From contig JAJZRD010000171.1 in the NCBI GenBank assembly GCA_021845945.1, forward strand, positions 1-8,389: a stretch of 8,389 nt of DNA. The letters are read 5' to 3'. The position numbers and the translations under genes are program-made. This DNA comes from Chloroflexota bacterium. Its GTDB lineage: Bacteria; Chloroflexota; UBA6077. The notes under the pieces are model-generated. The model did not search any database. It saw nothing but the letters and a program-made list of their open reading frames with translations, and had not been told where the DNA came from. Below, in pieces: positions 1 through 6,485 of the stretch (position 1 is the stretch's first letter; every line of letters starts with the position of its first letter).

Positions 1-1
1 T

Positions 2-475
2 GATGGGCCTCTACCTCTGGCCATCACCAGGCGTTCCCGTACCCCCTTCTTCGTCGCCGTAGCGGGAGTGGTGACCTCCTTGGTGGCCGTCCTGGTCGTC
101 ATACCGGCCTTCAACCCCACCCGAACCTCCCCCTACGCCGGATACTACAGCTACCTGGGCAGCAACATGGTCGGCGTCGTCGCTAACCTGCTGCTGCATC
201 CCTGGATCCCGCTGCAGAAGAGCCTGGAAGAGCCGGAGTACCTGGCCAGCCTGCTGCAGCCCTTCGGTTATCTGGGTCTCCTGTCGCCGGAACGGTTGTT
301 GCTGGGGTTGTCCTCTTTCCTCATCAACATATTGAGCGCCGACGGGGAGATGCAGCGTCCCAACCTCTACCACTACACGGCCCCCCTGATCCCGGCACTC
401 ATGCTGGCGACCATAGCAGGTGCCGGTCGGGCCGTGCGGCTCCTCACCCGGGCCGGGATGGCTACCTGTTGCTGA
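2..475 (+). CDS. DUF2079-family membrane protein, 3' part, prematurely ended
   Basis: The frame is open from the left edge of the window to a TGA at 473-475, so the true start lies outside. About 22 codons upstream of the first internal GTG (68) are also coding-like and run straight into a membrane segment. The protein resembles the DUF2079 family: a YSYLG element, the stretch YLASLLQPFGYLGLLSPERL, then SSFLINILS and NLYHYTAPLIPALMLATIAG, with alternating hydrophobic segments. The family is known as polytopic membrane proteins, often likened to GT-C glycosyltransferases, but no reaction is established. The family normally continues well beyond the HYTAPLIP segment; here the chain ends about 20 residues later in a low-quality tail (GMATCC). 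A different frame just beyond (457-492) reads DGYLLLKRKGG and stop, which looks like a typical family C-terminus. I infer an internal deletion plus frame change, so this may be a pseudogene. The family call is from recalled pattern, not alignment. Confidence 0.7.
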   Translation, partial: DGPLPLAITRRSRTPFFVAVAGVVTSLVAVLVVIPAFNPTRTSPYAGYYSYLGSNMVGVVANLLLHPWIPLQKSLEEPEYLASLLQPFGYLGLLSPERLLLGLSSFLINILSADGEMQRPNLYHYTAPLIPALMLATIAGAGRAVRLLTRAGMATCC

Positions 476-492
476 AGAGGAAGGGCGGCTGA
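457..492 (+). pseudogene. Out-of-frame C-terminal tail of the DUF2079 gene
   Basis: Frame-1 codons from 457 read DGYLLLKRKGG and end at TGA 490-492. A short end of the form 'x-D-G-Y-x-L-L-x-R' is what I recall at the C-terminus of DUF2079 and related membrane glycosyltransferase-like proteins. The upstream body of the same protein is read in another frame and stops at 475. The simplest reading is that the segment between the HYTAPLIP region and this tail was lost, with a frame change at the junction near 440-457. A chance match over eleven residues cannot be excluded. Confidence 0.35.
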
Positions 493-509
493 CGAGTCGC
501 ACGGGGGCG

Positions 510-572
510 GCCAGGGGACGAGCCCCTGCCGTACGACGTCGAGGCCATCGTCCGGACGGCAGGGGACAAGCT
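510..572. repeat. Palindromic intergenic repeat between convergent genes
   Basis: CCCCTGCCGT (523-532) is matched exactly in inverted form by ACGGCAGGGG (556-565), giving a 10-bp stem with a 23-nt loop. A tighter hairpin, CAGGGG (512-517) with CCCCTG (523-528) around a 5-nt loop, shares the left arm. In direct orientation GCCAGGGGACGAGC (510-523) recurs as GGCAGGGGACAAGC (559-572), 12 of 14 matching. It sits between the end of the DUF2079 remnant and the stop of rarA. It could act as a bidirectional terminator, though it lacks a T-run, and its form suggests a dispersed genomic repeat. Confidence 0.6.
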
Positions 573-577
573 TCGCC

Positions 578-1951
578 CTAGACTTGCTTCTTCAGTTCCT
601 CGAGCCGGCGCATCCGCTCCTGGATCTCGGCCTCGAAGCCGGTGGAGGAGGGGCGGTAGAAACCGCCTTCCAGCCCCTCGGGCAGGTAGCTCTGCCGGTA
701 GCGGCGGGGGTCGTCGGGGGGGAAGTCGTGGGAGTAGTCGTAGCCCTTGCCGTAGCCCAGGGACTTCATCAAACCGGTGGGGGCGTTGCGCAGGTGGAGG
801 GGCACCGGCAGGTTGCCCTTCTCCATGGCTGCGGCCCGGGCATCGCCGATGGCTGCCTTGGCCGAGTTGCTCTTGGGAGCGGTGGCCAGGTAGATGGCAG
901 CCTCCGACATGATCAGCCAGGCCTCCGGCATCCCCACGAAGTGAACCGCCTGCTGGGCGGCAACGGCCACCTGCAGGGCCTGCGGATCGGCCAGACCGAC
1001 GTCCTCCGCCGCCAGGATCACCAGCCTCCGGACGACGAAGAGGGGGTCCTCCCCGGACTCCAGCATGCGGGCCATCCAGTAGAGGGCGGCGTCGGGATCG
1101 GAGCCCCGCAGCGACTTGATGAAGGCGGAGACGATGTCGTAGTGCTGCTCTCCGGCCTTGTCGTACAGCAGGGCCCGGCGCTGCATGGCGTCCTCGACGG
1201 CGGCCATGGTGACCATCCTGCGACCCTGTCCATCGGACTGCGTGGCCGCCACCGCCAGCTCCAGGCCGTTGAGCGCCTTGCGGGCGTCGCCGTCGGACAG
1301 GGAGACCAGGGCTTGTACGGCCTCCGGCGCCAGTTCGACCTGGAGATTGCCCAGACCTCGCTCCGGGTCGGCCACGGCCCGGCGGATCAGTTCCTCGATC
1401 TCCTCGGCCTTCAGGGCACGGAGGGTGAAAACCCGGCAGCGGGAAAGCAGGGCGGAGTTCACCTCGAAGCTGGGGTTTTCGGTGGTGGCGCCCACCAGGG
1501 TGACCACACCCTCTTCCACCGCATGCAGCACGGCGTCCTGCTGCCCCTTGTTGAAGCGGTGGATCTCGTCGATCAGCAGGATCGTTCGCTGGTTCTGCTG
1601 CCTCCGACGACGGGCAGCCTCCTCGATGACTTTACGCAAGTCCGCAACGCCGGCCGAAACGGCGCTCAGCCCCACGAAGTGGGCGCGGGTAGCCCGGGCG
1701 ATGATCTGGGCCAGGGTGGTCTTTCCTGAGCCCGGTGGCCCCCAGAGGATCAGGGAAGTGATCCGGTCGGTCTCGATAGCGCGGCGCAGCAACTTTCCTG
1801 GACCGAGGACGTGCTCCTGCCCCACGAAGTCGTCCAGGGAGCGGGGGCGCATGCGGGCAGCCAGGGGCGCGCCCTCTAGCTCCTCCTCCGGTTCGGACTC
1901 GGGATCCGGGTTGCCGAACAGATCACCCTGGCGGCCGTCTTGGGTTCGCAA
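578..1951 (-). CDS. rarA: Replication-associated recombination protein A (RarA/MgsA), AAA+ ATPase
   Basis: This is a 457-residue clamp-loader-like AAA+ ATPase that acts at stalled or gapped replication forks in the cytoplasm; the known E. coli protein is of nearly equal length. Visible motifs are Walker A GPPGSGKT (71-78), Walker B LLIDE (125-129) followed by the family-typical HRFNKGQQDA, sensor 1 in VGATTENPSFEVNSALLSR (153-171), and the arginine-finger SRCR (170-173). The C-terminal MgsA domain shows SLRGSDPDAALYWMARMLE and AAEDVGLADPQAL. The N-terminus also carries an acidic linker after GDLFG, as is common for the family. The start is TTG at 1951-1949: on the minus strand TAAGGAG lies 8 nt upstream, an excellent Shine-Dalgarno site, and no better start is seen. 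It follows the alcohol dehydrogenase gene by 37 nt, so the two are probably co-transcribed. It converges with the DUF2079 remnant. Confidence 0.96.
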   Translation of the reverse strand: MRTQDGRQGDLFGNPDPESEPEEELEGAPLAARMRPRSLDDFVGQEHVLGPGKLLRRAIETDRITSLILWGPPGSGKTTLAQIIARATRAHFVGLSAVSAGVADLRKVIEEAARRRRQQNQRTILLIDEIHRFNKGQQDAVLHAVEEGVVTLVGATTENPSFEVNSALLSRCRVFTLRALKAEEIEELIRRAVADPERGLGNLQVELAPEAVQALVSLSDGDARKALNGLELAVAATQSDGQGRRMVTMAAVEDAMQRRALLYDKAGEQHYDIVSAFIKSLRGSDPDAALYWMARMLESGEDPLFVVRRLVILAAEDVGLADPQALQVAVAAQQAVHFVGMPEAWLIMSEAAIYLATAPKSNSAKAAIGDARAAAMEKGNLPVPLHLRNAPTGLMKSLGYGKGYDYSHDFPPDDPRRYRQSYLPEGLEGGFYRPSSTGFEAEIQERMRRLEELKKQV

Positions 1952-1988
1952 TGGCGAGGCTCCTTAGCGGTTTCGGTCCATTTGGACC

Positions 1989-3149
1989 TTACAGTGCCTT
2001 CTCGAAGATGGCTCGGGCGTCCTCTGGGCGGACCCTTCGCGGGTTGTTCACCAGCAGTCGAGTCTGCTGCATGGCGCCCTCCACCAGAGCGTCGAGATGC
2101 TCCGCCTTCACCCCCACCTCGACCAGCCGCTGCGGGATGCCGATGTCCTCGGACAGCAGCCGGCAGGCCTGGATACTGCGGGCGGCCGCATCTCGAAGGG
2201 AGAGGCCGCCGATCGGTTCCCCCATGGCCTCAGCCACCTGGGCGAACTTCGGCAGGTTGCTGAGGGCGTTGAACTCCAGCACGTAGGGCAGCATGAGGGA
2301 GTTGGCGATGCCGTGGGTGATCCTGTGCTGGCCCTGGAGGGGATAGGCCAAAGCGTGGACGGCGTTGGTGCCGGCGTTGGCGATGGAGATGCCGGCGTAG
2401 AGGCTGGCCCTGGCCATGGCATCCCTGGCCTGCAGGTCGTTCCCGTTGGCCACAGCGGTGCGCAGGTTCGCTCCGATCAGGCGGATCGCCTCCAGGGCGT
2501 ACATCTCCGTCATCGGCGAGGTATTGTTGGAGGTGTAGGACTCTACCGCGTGGCACAGGGCGTCGACCCCCGTGGCCGCGGTCACCGAGGGCGGCACCGT
2601 CACGGTCAGCATCGGATCCACGATGGCGACTTCCGGGATGATATAGGGGCTCACGACAGCCTTCTTGTCTCGAAGGGGCGGGACGTAGAAGAGGGCGTTG
2701 GGGGTGACCTCGGCGCCGGTGCCGGAGGTGGTGGGTATCAGGATGGAAGGCATCCCACGCCTCTTGACGAGGCCGATCCCCAGGTAGTCCTCGATCTGGC
2801 CACCGTTGGTGAGCAGCAGCGCCGTCGCTTTGGAGGTGTCCATGGCGCTGCCCCCGCCGATGCCGATCACCAGGTCGCAGCCCGCCGCTCGGGCCGCCTC
2901 GGCACACCGGTTGGTGCTCTGCACCGAAGGTTCCGGCTCCACTTCGGTGAAGAGGGTCGAACGCACCTCCTGGGCTGCCAGCCAGGCGGCTATCTGATCG
3001 GTGATGCCGATCTGCTTCAGGGCTGGATCGGCCACCACGAAGGCGTGCCGGCCGCCGAGCCGCTTCGCCTCTGCTCCCACGCTCTCGGCCGCTCCCGCGC
3101 CCAGGGTTATCTGATTCGGTATCCTGAAGGTAGCTGCTTTGCCTCCCAT
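1989..3149 (-). CDS. Iron-containing (group III) alcohol dehydrogenase
   Basis: The product is a 386-residue NAD(P)-dependent, metal-activated alcohol/aldehyde oxidoreductase, the usual length for the family. The dinucleotide-binding motif GGGSAMDTSK is at 98-107 and TTSGTGAEVT at 140-149. The predicted metal ligands are Asp196 and His200 in GVDALCHAVESY, His265 in VHALAYPL and His279 in RITHGIANS, all present, so the enzyme should be active. The substrate (for example ethanol, butanol, lactaldehyde or 1,3-propanediol) cannot be told from sequence alone. I chose ATG at 3149-3147 because AGGGAGG lies just upstream (GGAGG 4 nt before the ATG); a TTG five codons earlier (3164) has no ribosome site. 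A possible promoter lies at 3227-3255 on the same strand. It is the first gene of a probable two-gene unit with rarA, a pairing with no obvious functional logic. It is divergent from the YbaK-family gene. Confidence 0.94.
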   Translation of the reverse strand: MGGKAATFRIPNQITLGAGAAESVGAEAKRLGGRHAFVVADPALKQIGITDQIAAWLAAQEVRSTLFTEVEPEPSVQSTNRCAEAARAAGCDLVIGIGGGSAMDTSKATALLLTNGGQIEDYLGIGLVKRRGMPSILIPTTSGTGAEVTPNALFYVPPLRDKKAVVSPYIIPEVAIVDPMLTVTVPPSVTAATGVDALCHAVESYTSNNTSPMTEMYALEAIRLIGANLRTAVANGNDLQARDAMARASLYAGISIANAGTNAVHALAYPLQGQHRITHGIANSLMLPYVLEFNALSNLPKFAQVAEAMGEPIGGLSLRDAAARSIQACRLLSEDIGIPQRLVEVGVKAEHLDALVEGAMQQTRLLVNNPRRVRPEDARAIFEKAL

Positions 3150-3226
3150 GAGTCCTCCCTGCAACGGTGAACCATCGGTGAGTCTTTGGGGTATCGCCGA
3201 CGGAGTGAAATCGCTCGGTAGGGAAG

Positions 3227-3255
3227 ATGTTAGCCGCCTTGGAGAGAACGCGCAA
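3227..3255 (-). promoter_or_regulatory. Possible sigma70-type promoter for the alcohol dehydrogenase-rarA unit
   Basis: On the minus strand TTGCGC (3255-3250) is followed after 17 nt by TAACAT (3232-3227). These match the consensus at 3 of 6 and 4 of 6 positions. Transcription would start near 3220 and give a leader of about 70 nt. The match is weak and is offered because it is the best-spaced pair seen in the divergent region. Confidence 0.3.
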
Positions 3256-3277
3256 CTCGTCAGGAAGAATCAGGTTA

Positions 3278-3305
3278 TTGACTCTTGCTTCCGGGGTGCT
3301 AGACT
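3278..3305 (+). promoter_or_regulatory. Strong sigma70-like promoter for the YbaK-family gene
   Basis: TTGACT (3278-3283, 5 of 6 to consensus) is followed after 16 nt by TAGACT (3300-3305, 4 of 6), preceded by TG one base before it, which makes an extended -10. Transcription would start near 3312, leaving a leader of about 75 nt that ends in the ribosome site AGGAGGG. It is the best promoter in the window by eye. Confidence 0.6.
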
Positions 3306-3387
3306 GGAAAAGGAGCAACTCTTTCCTCATCGCGGTGGGTCCGTTAACGTCTGGTCTGGCCGGCGGCAAGAGAGGAGGGAGAGGGAG

Positions 3388-3879
3388 ATGCGCTGTAGGG
3401 AGAGGTTGCAGCAGTATCTATCGAGCAGCGGGGTGAGCTTCGAGTTGGAGCAGCACCGGTTGGCGTACACGGCCCAGCAGTTGGCAGCGGCCGAACACAT
3501 TACCGGAAAACAGGTGGCCAAGGTGGTGGTGGCCGTTGCCAACGGTAGCACGGTGATGCTGGTGTTGCCGGCCAGCAGCAACGTCAACCTGGAGAAGCTC
3601 AAGGCGACACTTGGGGCCAGGGAGCTACGATTGGCCAAGGAGGAGGAGTTCGCTGCTACCTTCTCCGATTGCGAGGTGGGGGCGATGCCGCCCTTCGGCA
3701 ATCTGTACGGGGTGCCCGTCTACATCGACCGATCGCTGGCCAGAGCGCCGGACATCACCTTCCCGGTAGGGAGCCACACCGAGAGCATGAAGCTTCGTTA
3801 CGCCGACTACGAGAAGTTGGTGCACCCTCAGGTGATGGAGTTTGCGGCGGTGCCCGTAGGCCAGGTGCCAGGGGTGTAG
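3388..3879 (+). CDS. YbaK/EbsC (ProX-like) aminoacyl-tRNA deacylase
   Basis: The protein has 163 residues, the normal size for single-domain members of the INS/ProX/YbaK superfamily, which hydrolyse mischarged aminoacyl-tRNA in trans (for example Cys- or Ala-tRNAPro) in the cytoplasm. Lys45 in GKQVAKVVVAV fits the conserved catalytic lysine. GAMPPFGNLYGVPVYID (98-114) contains the superfamily GxxxP motif (Gly98, Pro102), and GSHTESMKL (128-136) followed by DYEKL is the usual C-terminal signature. The start is ATG 3388: AGGAGGG (3373-3379) lies 8 nt upstream, and the open frame further upstream lacks coding character. Which mischarged tRNA it edits cannot be read from sequence; free-standing YbaK, ProXp-ala and related types remain possible. 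A strong promoter lies upstream and a hairpin terminator follows. Confidence 0.9.
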   Translation: MRCRERLQQYLSSSGVSFELEQHRLAYTAQQLAAAEHITGKQVAKVVVAVANGSTVMLVLPASSNVNLEKLKATLGARELRLAKEEEFAATFSDCEVGAMPPFGNLYGVPVYIDRSLARAPDITFPVGSHTESMKLRYADYEKLVHPQVMEFAAVPVGQVPGV

Positions 3880-3917
3880 CCGGCCGGCGATCCGTTTCCG
3901 TGGGATCTTGTCAGAGA

Positions 3918-3948
3918 GGGCGGGGAATCTTCCCCCGCCCATCTGTTT
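3918..3948 (+). terminator. Hairpin terminator candidate after the YbaK-family gene
   Basis: GGGCGGGG (3918-3925) pairs perfectly with CCCCGCCC (3933-3940) around a 7-nt loop, 39 nt after the stop codon. The downstream tail (ATCTGTTT) is only partly T-rich, so termination may be incomplete or Rho-assisted. Confidence 0.5.
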
Positions 3949-3976
3949 GCCTGGCGACTCCATCGCCATGTATGCT
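3947..3976 (+). promoter_or_regulatory. Promoter positioned for a leaderless phosphatase mRNA
   Basis: TTGCCT (3947-3952) and TATGCT (3971-3976) are separated by 18 nt. TATGCT ends 7 nt before the ATG at 3984, so transcription would begin at or within a base or two of that ATG. The absence of a properly spaced ribosome site (GGAAGG ends only 1 nt before the ATG) agrees with leaderless translation. This is inferred from spacing only. Confidence 0.4.
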
Positions 3977-3983
3977 GGAAGGC

Positions 3984-4931
3984 ATGAACGACGAAGCTCC
4001 TGACGCTACCGTGCTCCAAGAGATCGAGTCCCAGGCCGTCGAGTTGGTTCGCCGGGCCGGGCAGATGGCGTTGGACCGCTTCTGGCGCCCCCTGCAGGTG
4101 GAGTACAAGCAGGAGAATCGAGCGGACCCGGTCACCGAGGTGGATCGGGGGGTCGAAGCCTTCCTGAGGTCGTCCATCTCCCGACAGTTTCCGGCGCACG
4201 CCATTCTGGGTGAGGAGGGAACCGAGGTGGAGGTGGCCGGCCGCGAGTTCCTCTGGGTGCTGGACCCGGTGGACGGCACCACCAACTTTGTCAACGGACT
4301 GCCCCTCTTCGCCTGTTCGGCGGCGCTCCTGCACCGAGGTGAGCCGGTGGTGGGTGCCATCTTCCTCCCGGTAGCACCTCGCACCGCCCGACCCATGACG
4401 GCCCCCGGGGCGGAGTCTCAGACTTCGACCCTCCAACTCAGGAGCGCCGTTCTCCACGCCCGCCTGGATGGAGGCTCTTTCCTCGACGGCGACCCGGTGC
4501 AGGCTTCCGAAGCTGCGGCGCCGGAGGCGTCCAGTCTGGCTGGCCTCCCCGGCCACCACGCCCACCAGTTTCACCGTTTGGAGCGTCTGCGTCAGAACCC
4601 GGGCGAGCTGCGCTGCCTGGGCAGTGTCTGCTTCGAGACGGCCATGGTGGCCACCGGAGTATTCAGATACGCCGTGTTCCGGCGACCGAAACTGTGGGAC
4701 GTGGCTGCCGGGACCCTGCTCGTTCGGGAGGCGGGTGGACTGGCCATGAGCTGGACGGGTAGTCGGTGGGAGCCTCTGACCCGTTTCGATCCGATGAGCA
4801 ACCCCAAGAAGCCGGAGGAAGCGGGGCTCCGTTTCTGGGAGGCGGTCACCCTGGCCGGTGGGAGGCAGGTGGCCTCCTTCGTGGCGGAGCGTCTGCGACC
4901 GGCCACGGCCAAACGGAAGCCGAAGGCCTGA
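3984..4931 (+). CDS. Inositol monophosphatase-family phosphatase
   Basis: The product is a 315-residue Mg-dependent, Li-sensitive-type phosphatase of the IMPase/FBPase/CysQ superfamily; family members hydrolyse inositol-1-phosphate, PAP, fructose bisphosphate or histidinol phosphate. Metal-site motifs are present: GEEGT (76-80), WVLDPVDGTTNF (91-102, Asp94 and Asp97) and LWDVAAG (238-243, Asp239). SAVLHARLDGGSFLDGDPV (154-172) and RCLGSVCFETAMVATG match the usual core. The protein is longer than a typical bacterial IMPase of about 260-270 residues because of about 24 extra residues (131-154), rich in Ala, Pro, Thr and Ser, in the middle of the fold, plus a basic tail ending TAKRKPKA. The substrate is unresolved. 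I prefer ATG 3984 for its promoter spacing; ATG 3972 is in frame and possible. It lies about 100 nt after the YbaK-family gene and converges with the MFS gene, with no clear terminator in the 51-nt gap. Confidence 0.88.
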   Translation: MNDEAPDATVLQEIESQAVELVRRAGQMALDRFWRPLQVEYKQENRADPVTEVDRGVEAFLRSSISRQFPAHAILGEEGTEVEVAGREFLWVLDPVDGTTNFVNGLPLFACSAALLHRGEPVVGAIFLPVAPRTARPMTAPGAESQTSTLQLRSAVLHARLDGGSFLDGDPVQASEAAAPEASSLAGLPGHHAHQFHRLERLRQNPGELRCLGSVCFETAMVATGVFRYAVFRRPKLWDVAAGTLLVREAGGLAMSWTGSRWEPLTRFDPMSNPKKPEEAGLRFWEAVTLAGGRQVASFVAERLRPATAKRKPKA

Positions 4932-4982
4932 TTTGGAGCGCTGCGGCTTGCCTGGCGGCACGGACCGGCACGACGGCAGACG

Positions 4983-6194
4983 CTAGCGGTTCGGCCGCAA
5001 GGACATCTCTCGCCGAACAACGAGAAACACGGGGATTGAAGCGAGTTGCGCCGCGACCGAGAAGGCAACCAGCCAGGGGATAGAGGTGTCGTAAAGGATC
5101 CCGATCAGGGCGCTGCCCAGGAACCAGGACAGACCGTACCCCGCGTTGAAGATGCCGTAGGCGGAGCCCCGGCGGTTTGCGGGGACGAAATCCGCAACCG
5201 CCGCCCGCATGACGGATTCGTGCGCCCCCATCCCTATTCCCCAGCAGGCCATCCCAAGCAGGGCGAAGGTGAAACTACCAAAGAAGACGAGGGGCGCGAA
5301 CAGCGCCGCTATGACCGAAGCAGCTATCAGCACGGACAAGCCGGACCGGTCGAAAAGCCGCCCGAATATCAGTCCGGCTACTCCGGCCACTCCCATCGCT
5401 ACGGCATAGTAGAGCGGGATGAAGTCCGGCGAAACCAGCGAAGTCTTCTGGAAGTGATAGGCGATGAGCGGGAAATCGGCAAAGCCGGCCGCAACCAGAG
5501 CGACCGCGGCGAGGTATAGCCAGTAGGCCTTCGGGAAGCCTCTGGTCTCCAACTCGACGGCCGCGGTAGCCTCGAAATCTCGGGGCGTCGGGTAGGTGAT
5601 TCTAGCGGCGACGAGGGTCCCCAGCGCCAGGAGGGCCGATATCCCCAGGGCCGCGAAGGCCACCCGGTAGTCGCCCCTGACGTAGAGGACTCCGGCGACG
5701 AGGAGGGGGCCGAGGACCGCCCCGGTTTGGTCGAGCGCCTCGTGGAGACCGAAGCCCCAGCCCCGCCCGATCTGCAGGGTGGCGTGGGATAGCATGACGT
5801 CTCTGGGAGGGTTGCGCATCGCCTTGCCGGTCCGCTCGGCGATGATGAGAAGGGCCGCGACCTCCCAGCGGCCGGCGAGTGCCAGCAGGGGCACCGCCAG
5901 CATGTTGACGGTGTACCCCGCGAGGGTCATCGCCCAGTACCGTTGGGTGCGATCGGCGATCTGGCCAGATACCAGGCGAAGCCCATACCCGACCAATTCC
6001 CCGAGCCCGGCCACGACACCTACCACGGCACCACTCGCGCCGAGAATCGCCAGGAACGGGCCAGTGACGCTACGGGCGCCCTCGTAGGTCATGTCGGCGA
6101 AGAGGCTGACCACACCGAGGAAAACAACGAATCGAAGCGCGGCACCAGCGGAAATGTCCGTGCGAGTAGCCGGTTTGCTAGCCTGGGTCTGCAT
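4983..6194 (-). CDS. Major facilitator superfamily transporter
   Basis: The protein has 403 residues with about twelve hydrophobic segments, so it is an inner-membrane secondary carrier. Segments begin at FVVFLGVVSLFADMTYEGAR, and the loop between helices 2 and 3 carries the MFS motif-A-like SGQIADRTQRYWAMTLAG (76-93). ERTGKAMRNPPRDVMLSHA (120-138) and the second-half equivalent HESVMRAAVADFVPANRRGSAYG match the MJ1317-like MFS subgroup, which has no assigned substrate; an export role is only a guess. I start at ATG 6194 because GGTGGGGG lies about 7 nt upstream; an open extension to 6263 lacks hydrophobic or conserved character. An AT-rich TATATA run at 6222-6227 could be its -10, but no matching -35 at normal spacing was found. 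A terminator-like hairpin lies upstream on the same strand at 6309-6352, so readthrough from the small upstream ORF might also supply transcription. Confidence 0.93.
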   Translation of the reverse strand: MQTQASKPATRTDISAGAALRFVVFLGVVSLFADMTYEGARSVTGPFLAILGASGAVVGVVAGLGELVGYGLRLVSGQIADRTQRYWAMTLAGYTVNMLAVPLLALAGRWEVAALLIIAERTGKAMRNPPRDVMLSHATLQIGRGWGFGLHEALDQTGAVLGPLLVAGVLYVRGDYRVAFAALGISALLALGTLVAARITYPTPRDFEATAAVELETRGFPKAYWLYLAAVALVAAGFADFPLIAYHFQKTSLVSPDFIPLYYAVAMGVAGVAGLIFGRLFDRSGLSVLIAASVIAALFAPLVFFGSFTFALLGMACWGIGMGAHESVMRAAVADFVPANRRGSAYGIFNAGYGLSWFLGSALIGILYDTSIPWLVAFSVAAQLASIPVFLVVRREMSLRPNR

Positions 6195-6308
6195 CGCGAT
6201 ACCCCCACCTTTCGTGTCCCCTATATATCTCGCCTCGGCCGCTTGCGCTCGGCAACCGGTCACGGAGGGTCGGCTCGCTCCGCTCGCCTTCCCGACGGCG
6301 TGGCTCTC

Positions 6309-6352
6309 AACAAAAACGGCTCCTACCGGATGATCTTCATCCCGTAGAAGCC
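6309..6352 (-). terminator. Intrinsic terminator on the minus strand overlapping the end of a small ORF
   Basis: Arms 6337-6352 and 6318-6333 pair at 14 of 16 positions around a 3-nt loop (CTAC with GTAG, GGATGA with TCATCC, GGCT with AGCC, with two mismatches). Read on the minus strand, the stem is followed at once by GTTTTTGTTG (6317-6308). This is the best hairpin-plus-T-run in the window. It lies 115 nt before the MFS start, so it either ends a small upstream transcript or works as an attenuator in a long MFS leader. Confidence 0.65.
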
Positions 6353-6469
6353 ATCAGCCAACCCTGGCGGTGCCGGCAGTTCTTCACTACCCCGGCGAGC
6401 TTCATCGCCTTTTCTCTTGAGCAGTAGGGATCGTACCAGAGTGTGGCGTCGTGCCGCAAGGGCGTCCAA
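6323..6469 (-). CDS. Hypothetical small protein, 48 residues
   Basis: This short frame starts at TTG 6469-6467 and ends at TAG 6325-6323. On the minus strand TAAGGAAAG lies just upstream, with AAGGA 6 nt from the TTG, a good ribosome site. An in-frame TAG directly precedes the start, so it cannot be extended. The product begins MDALAARRHTLVRSLLLKRK, continues with a charged stretch GDEARRGSEE and ends PAPPGLADGFYGMKIIR, a compositionally ordinary protein end. Its stop codon lies inside the stem of an intrinsic terminator, which makes a complete mini-gene of ribosome site, ORF and terminator. I do not recognise a family; there is no signal peptide or membrane helix. The third codon positions look less GC-biased than in neighbouring genes, so it could be recently acquired, a gene remnant, or a chance frame. 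It lies between the divergent antiporter promoter and the MFS gene, reading toward the latter. Confidence 0.45.
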   Translation of the reverse strand: MDALAARRHTLVRSLLLKRKGDEARRGSEELPAPPGLADGFYGMKIIR

Positions 6470-6485
6470 CTACTTTCCTTATGAA

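Noticed and set aside
584..1729. Long open frame on the + strand opposite rarA (381 codons)
   Set aside because: It mirrors the GC-rich codon usage of rarA, has glycine/histidine/glutamine-rich low-complexity content and no recognisable domain, while the minus strand encodes all RarA motifs.
3150..3164. TTG start five codons upstream for the alcohol dehydrogenase
   Set aside because: No ribosome site precedes it, while the ATG at 3149 follows AGGGAGG.
2097..3170. Long open frame on the + strand opposite the alcohol dehydrogenase
   Set aside because: It is a shadow of the dehydrogenase frame with repetitive Gly/His/Asp content and no ribosome site.
4932..4982. Terminator in the gap between the convergent phosphatase and MFS genes
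   Set aside because: Only a 4-bp stem (TGCC/GGCA) without a T-run could be found.
6264..6300. CGCTCGC-TCC-GCTCGC repeat in the MFS leader as an operator
   Set aside because: It is a short direct repeat rather than a palindrome and is likely just GC-rich low complexity.
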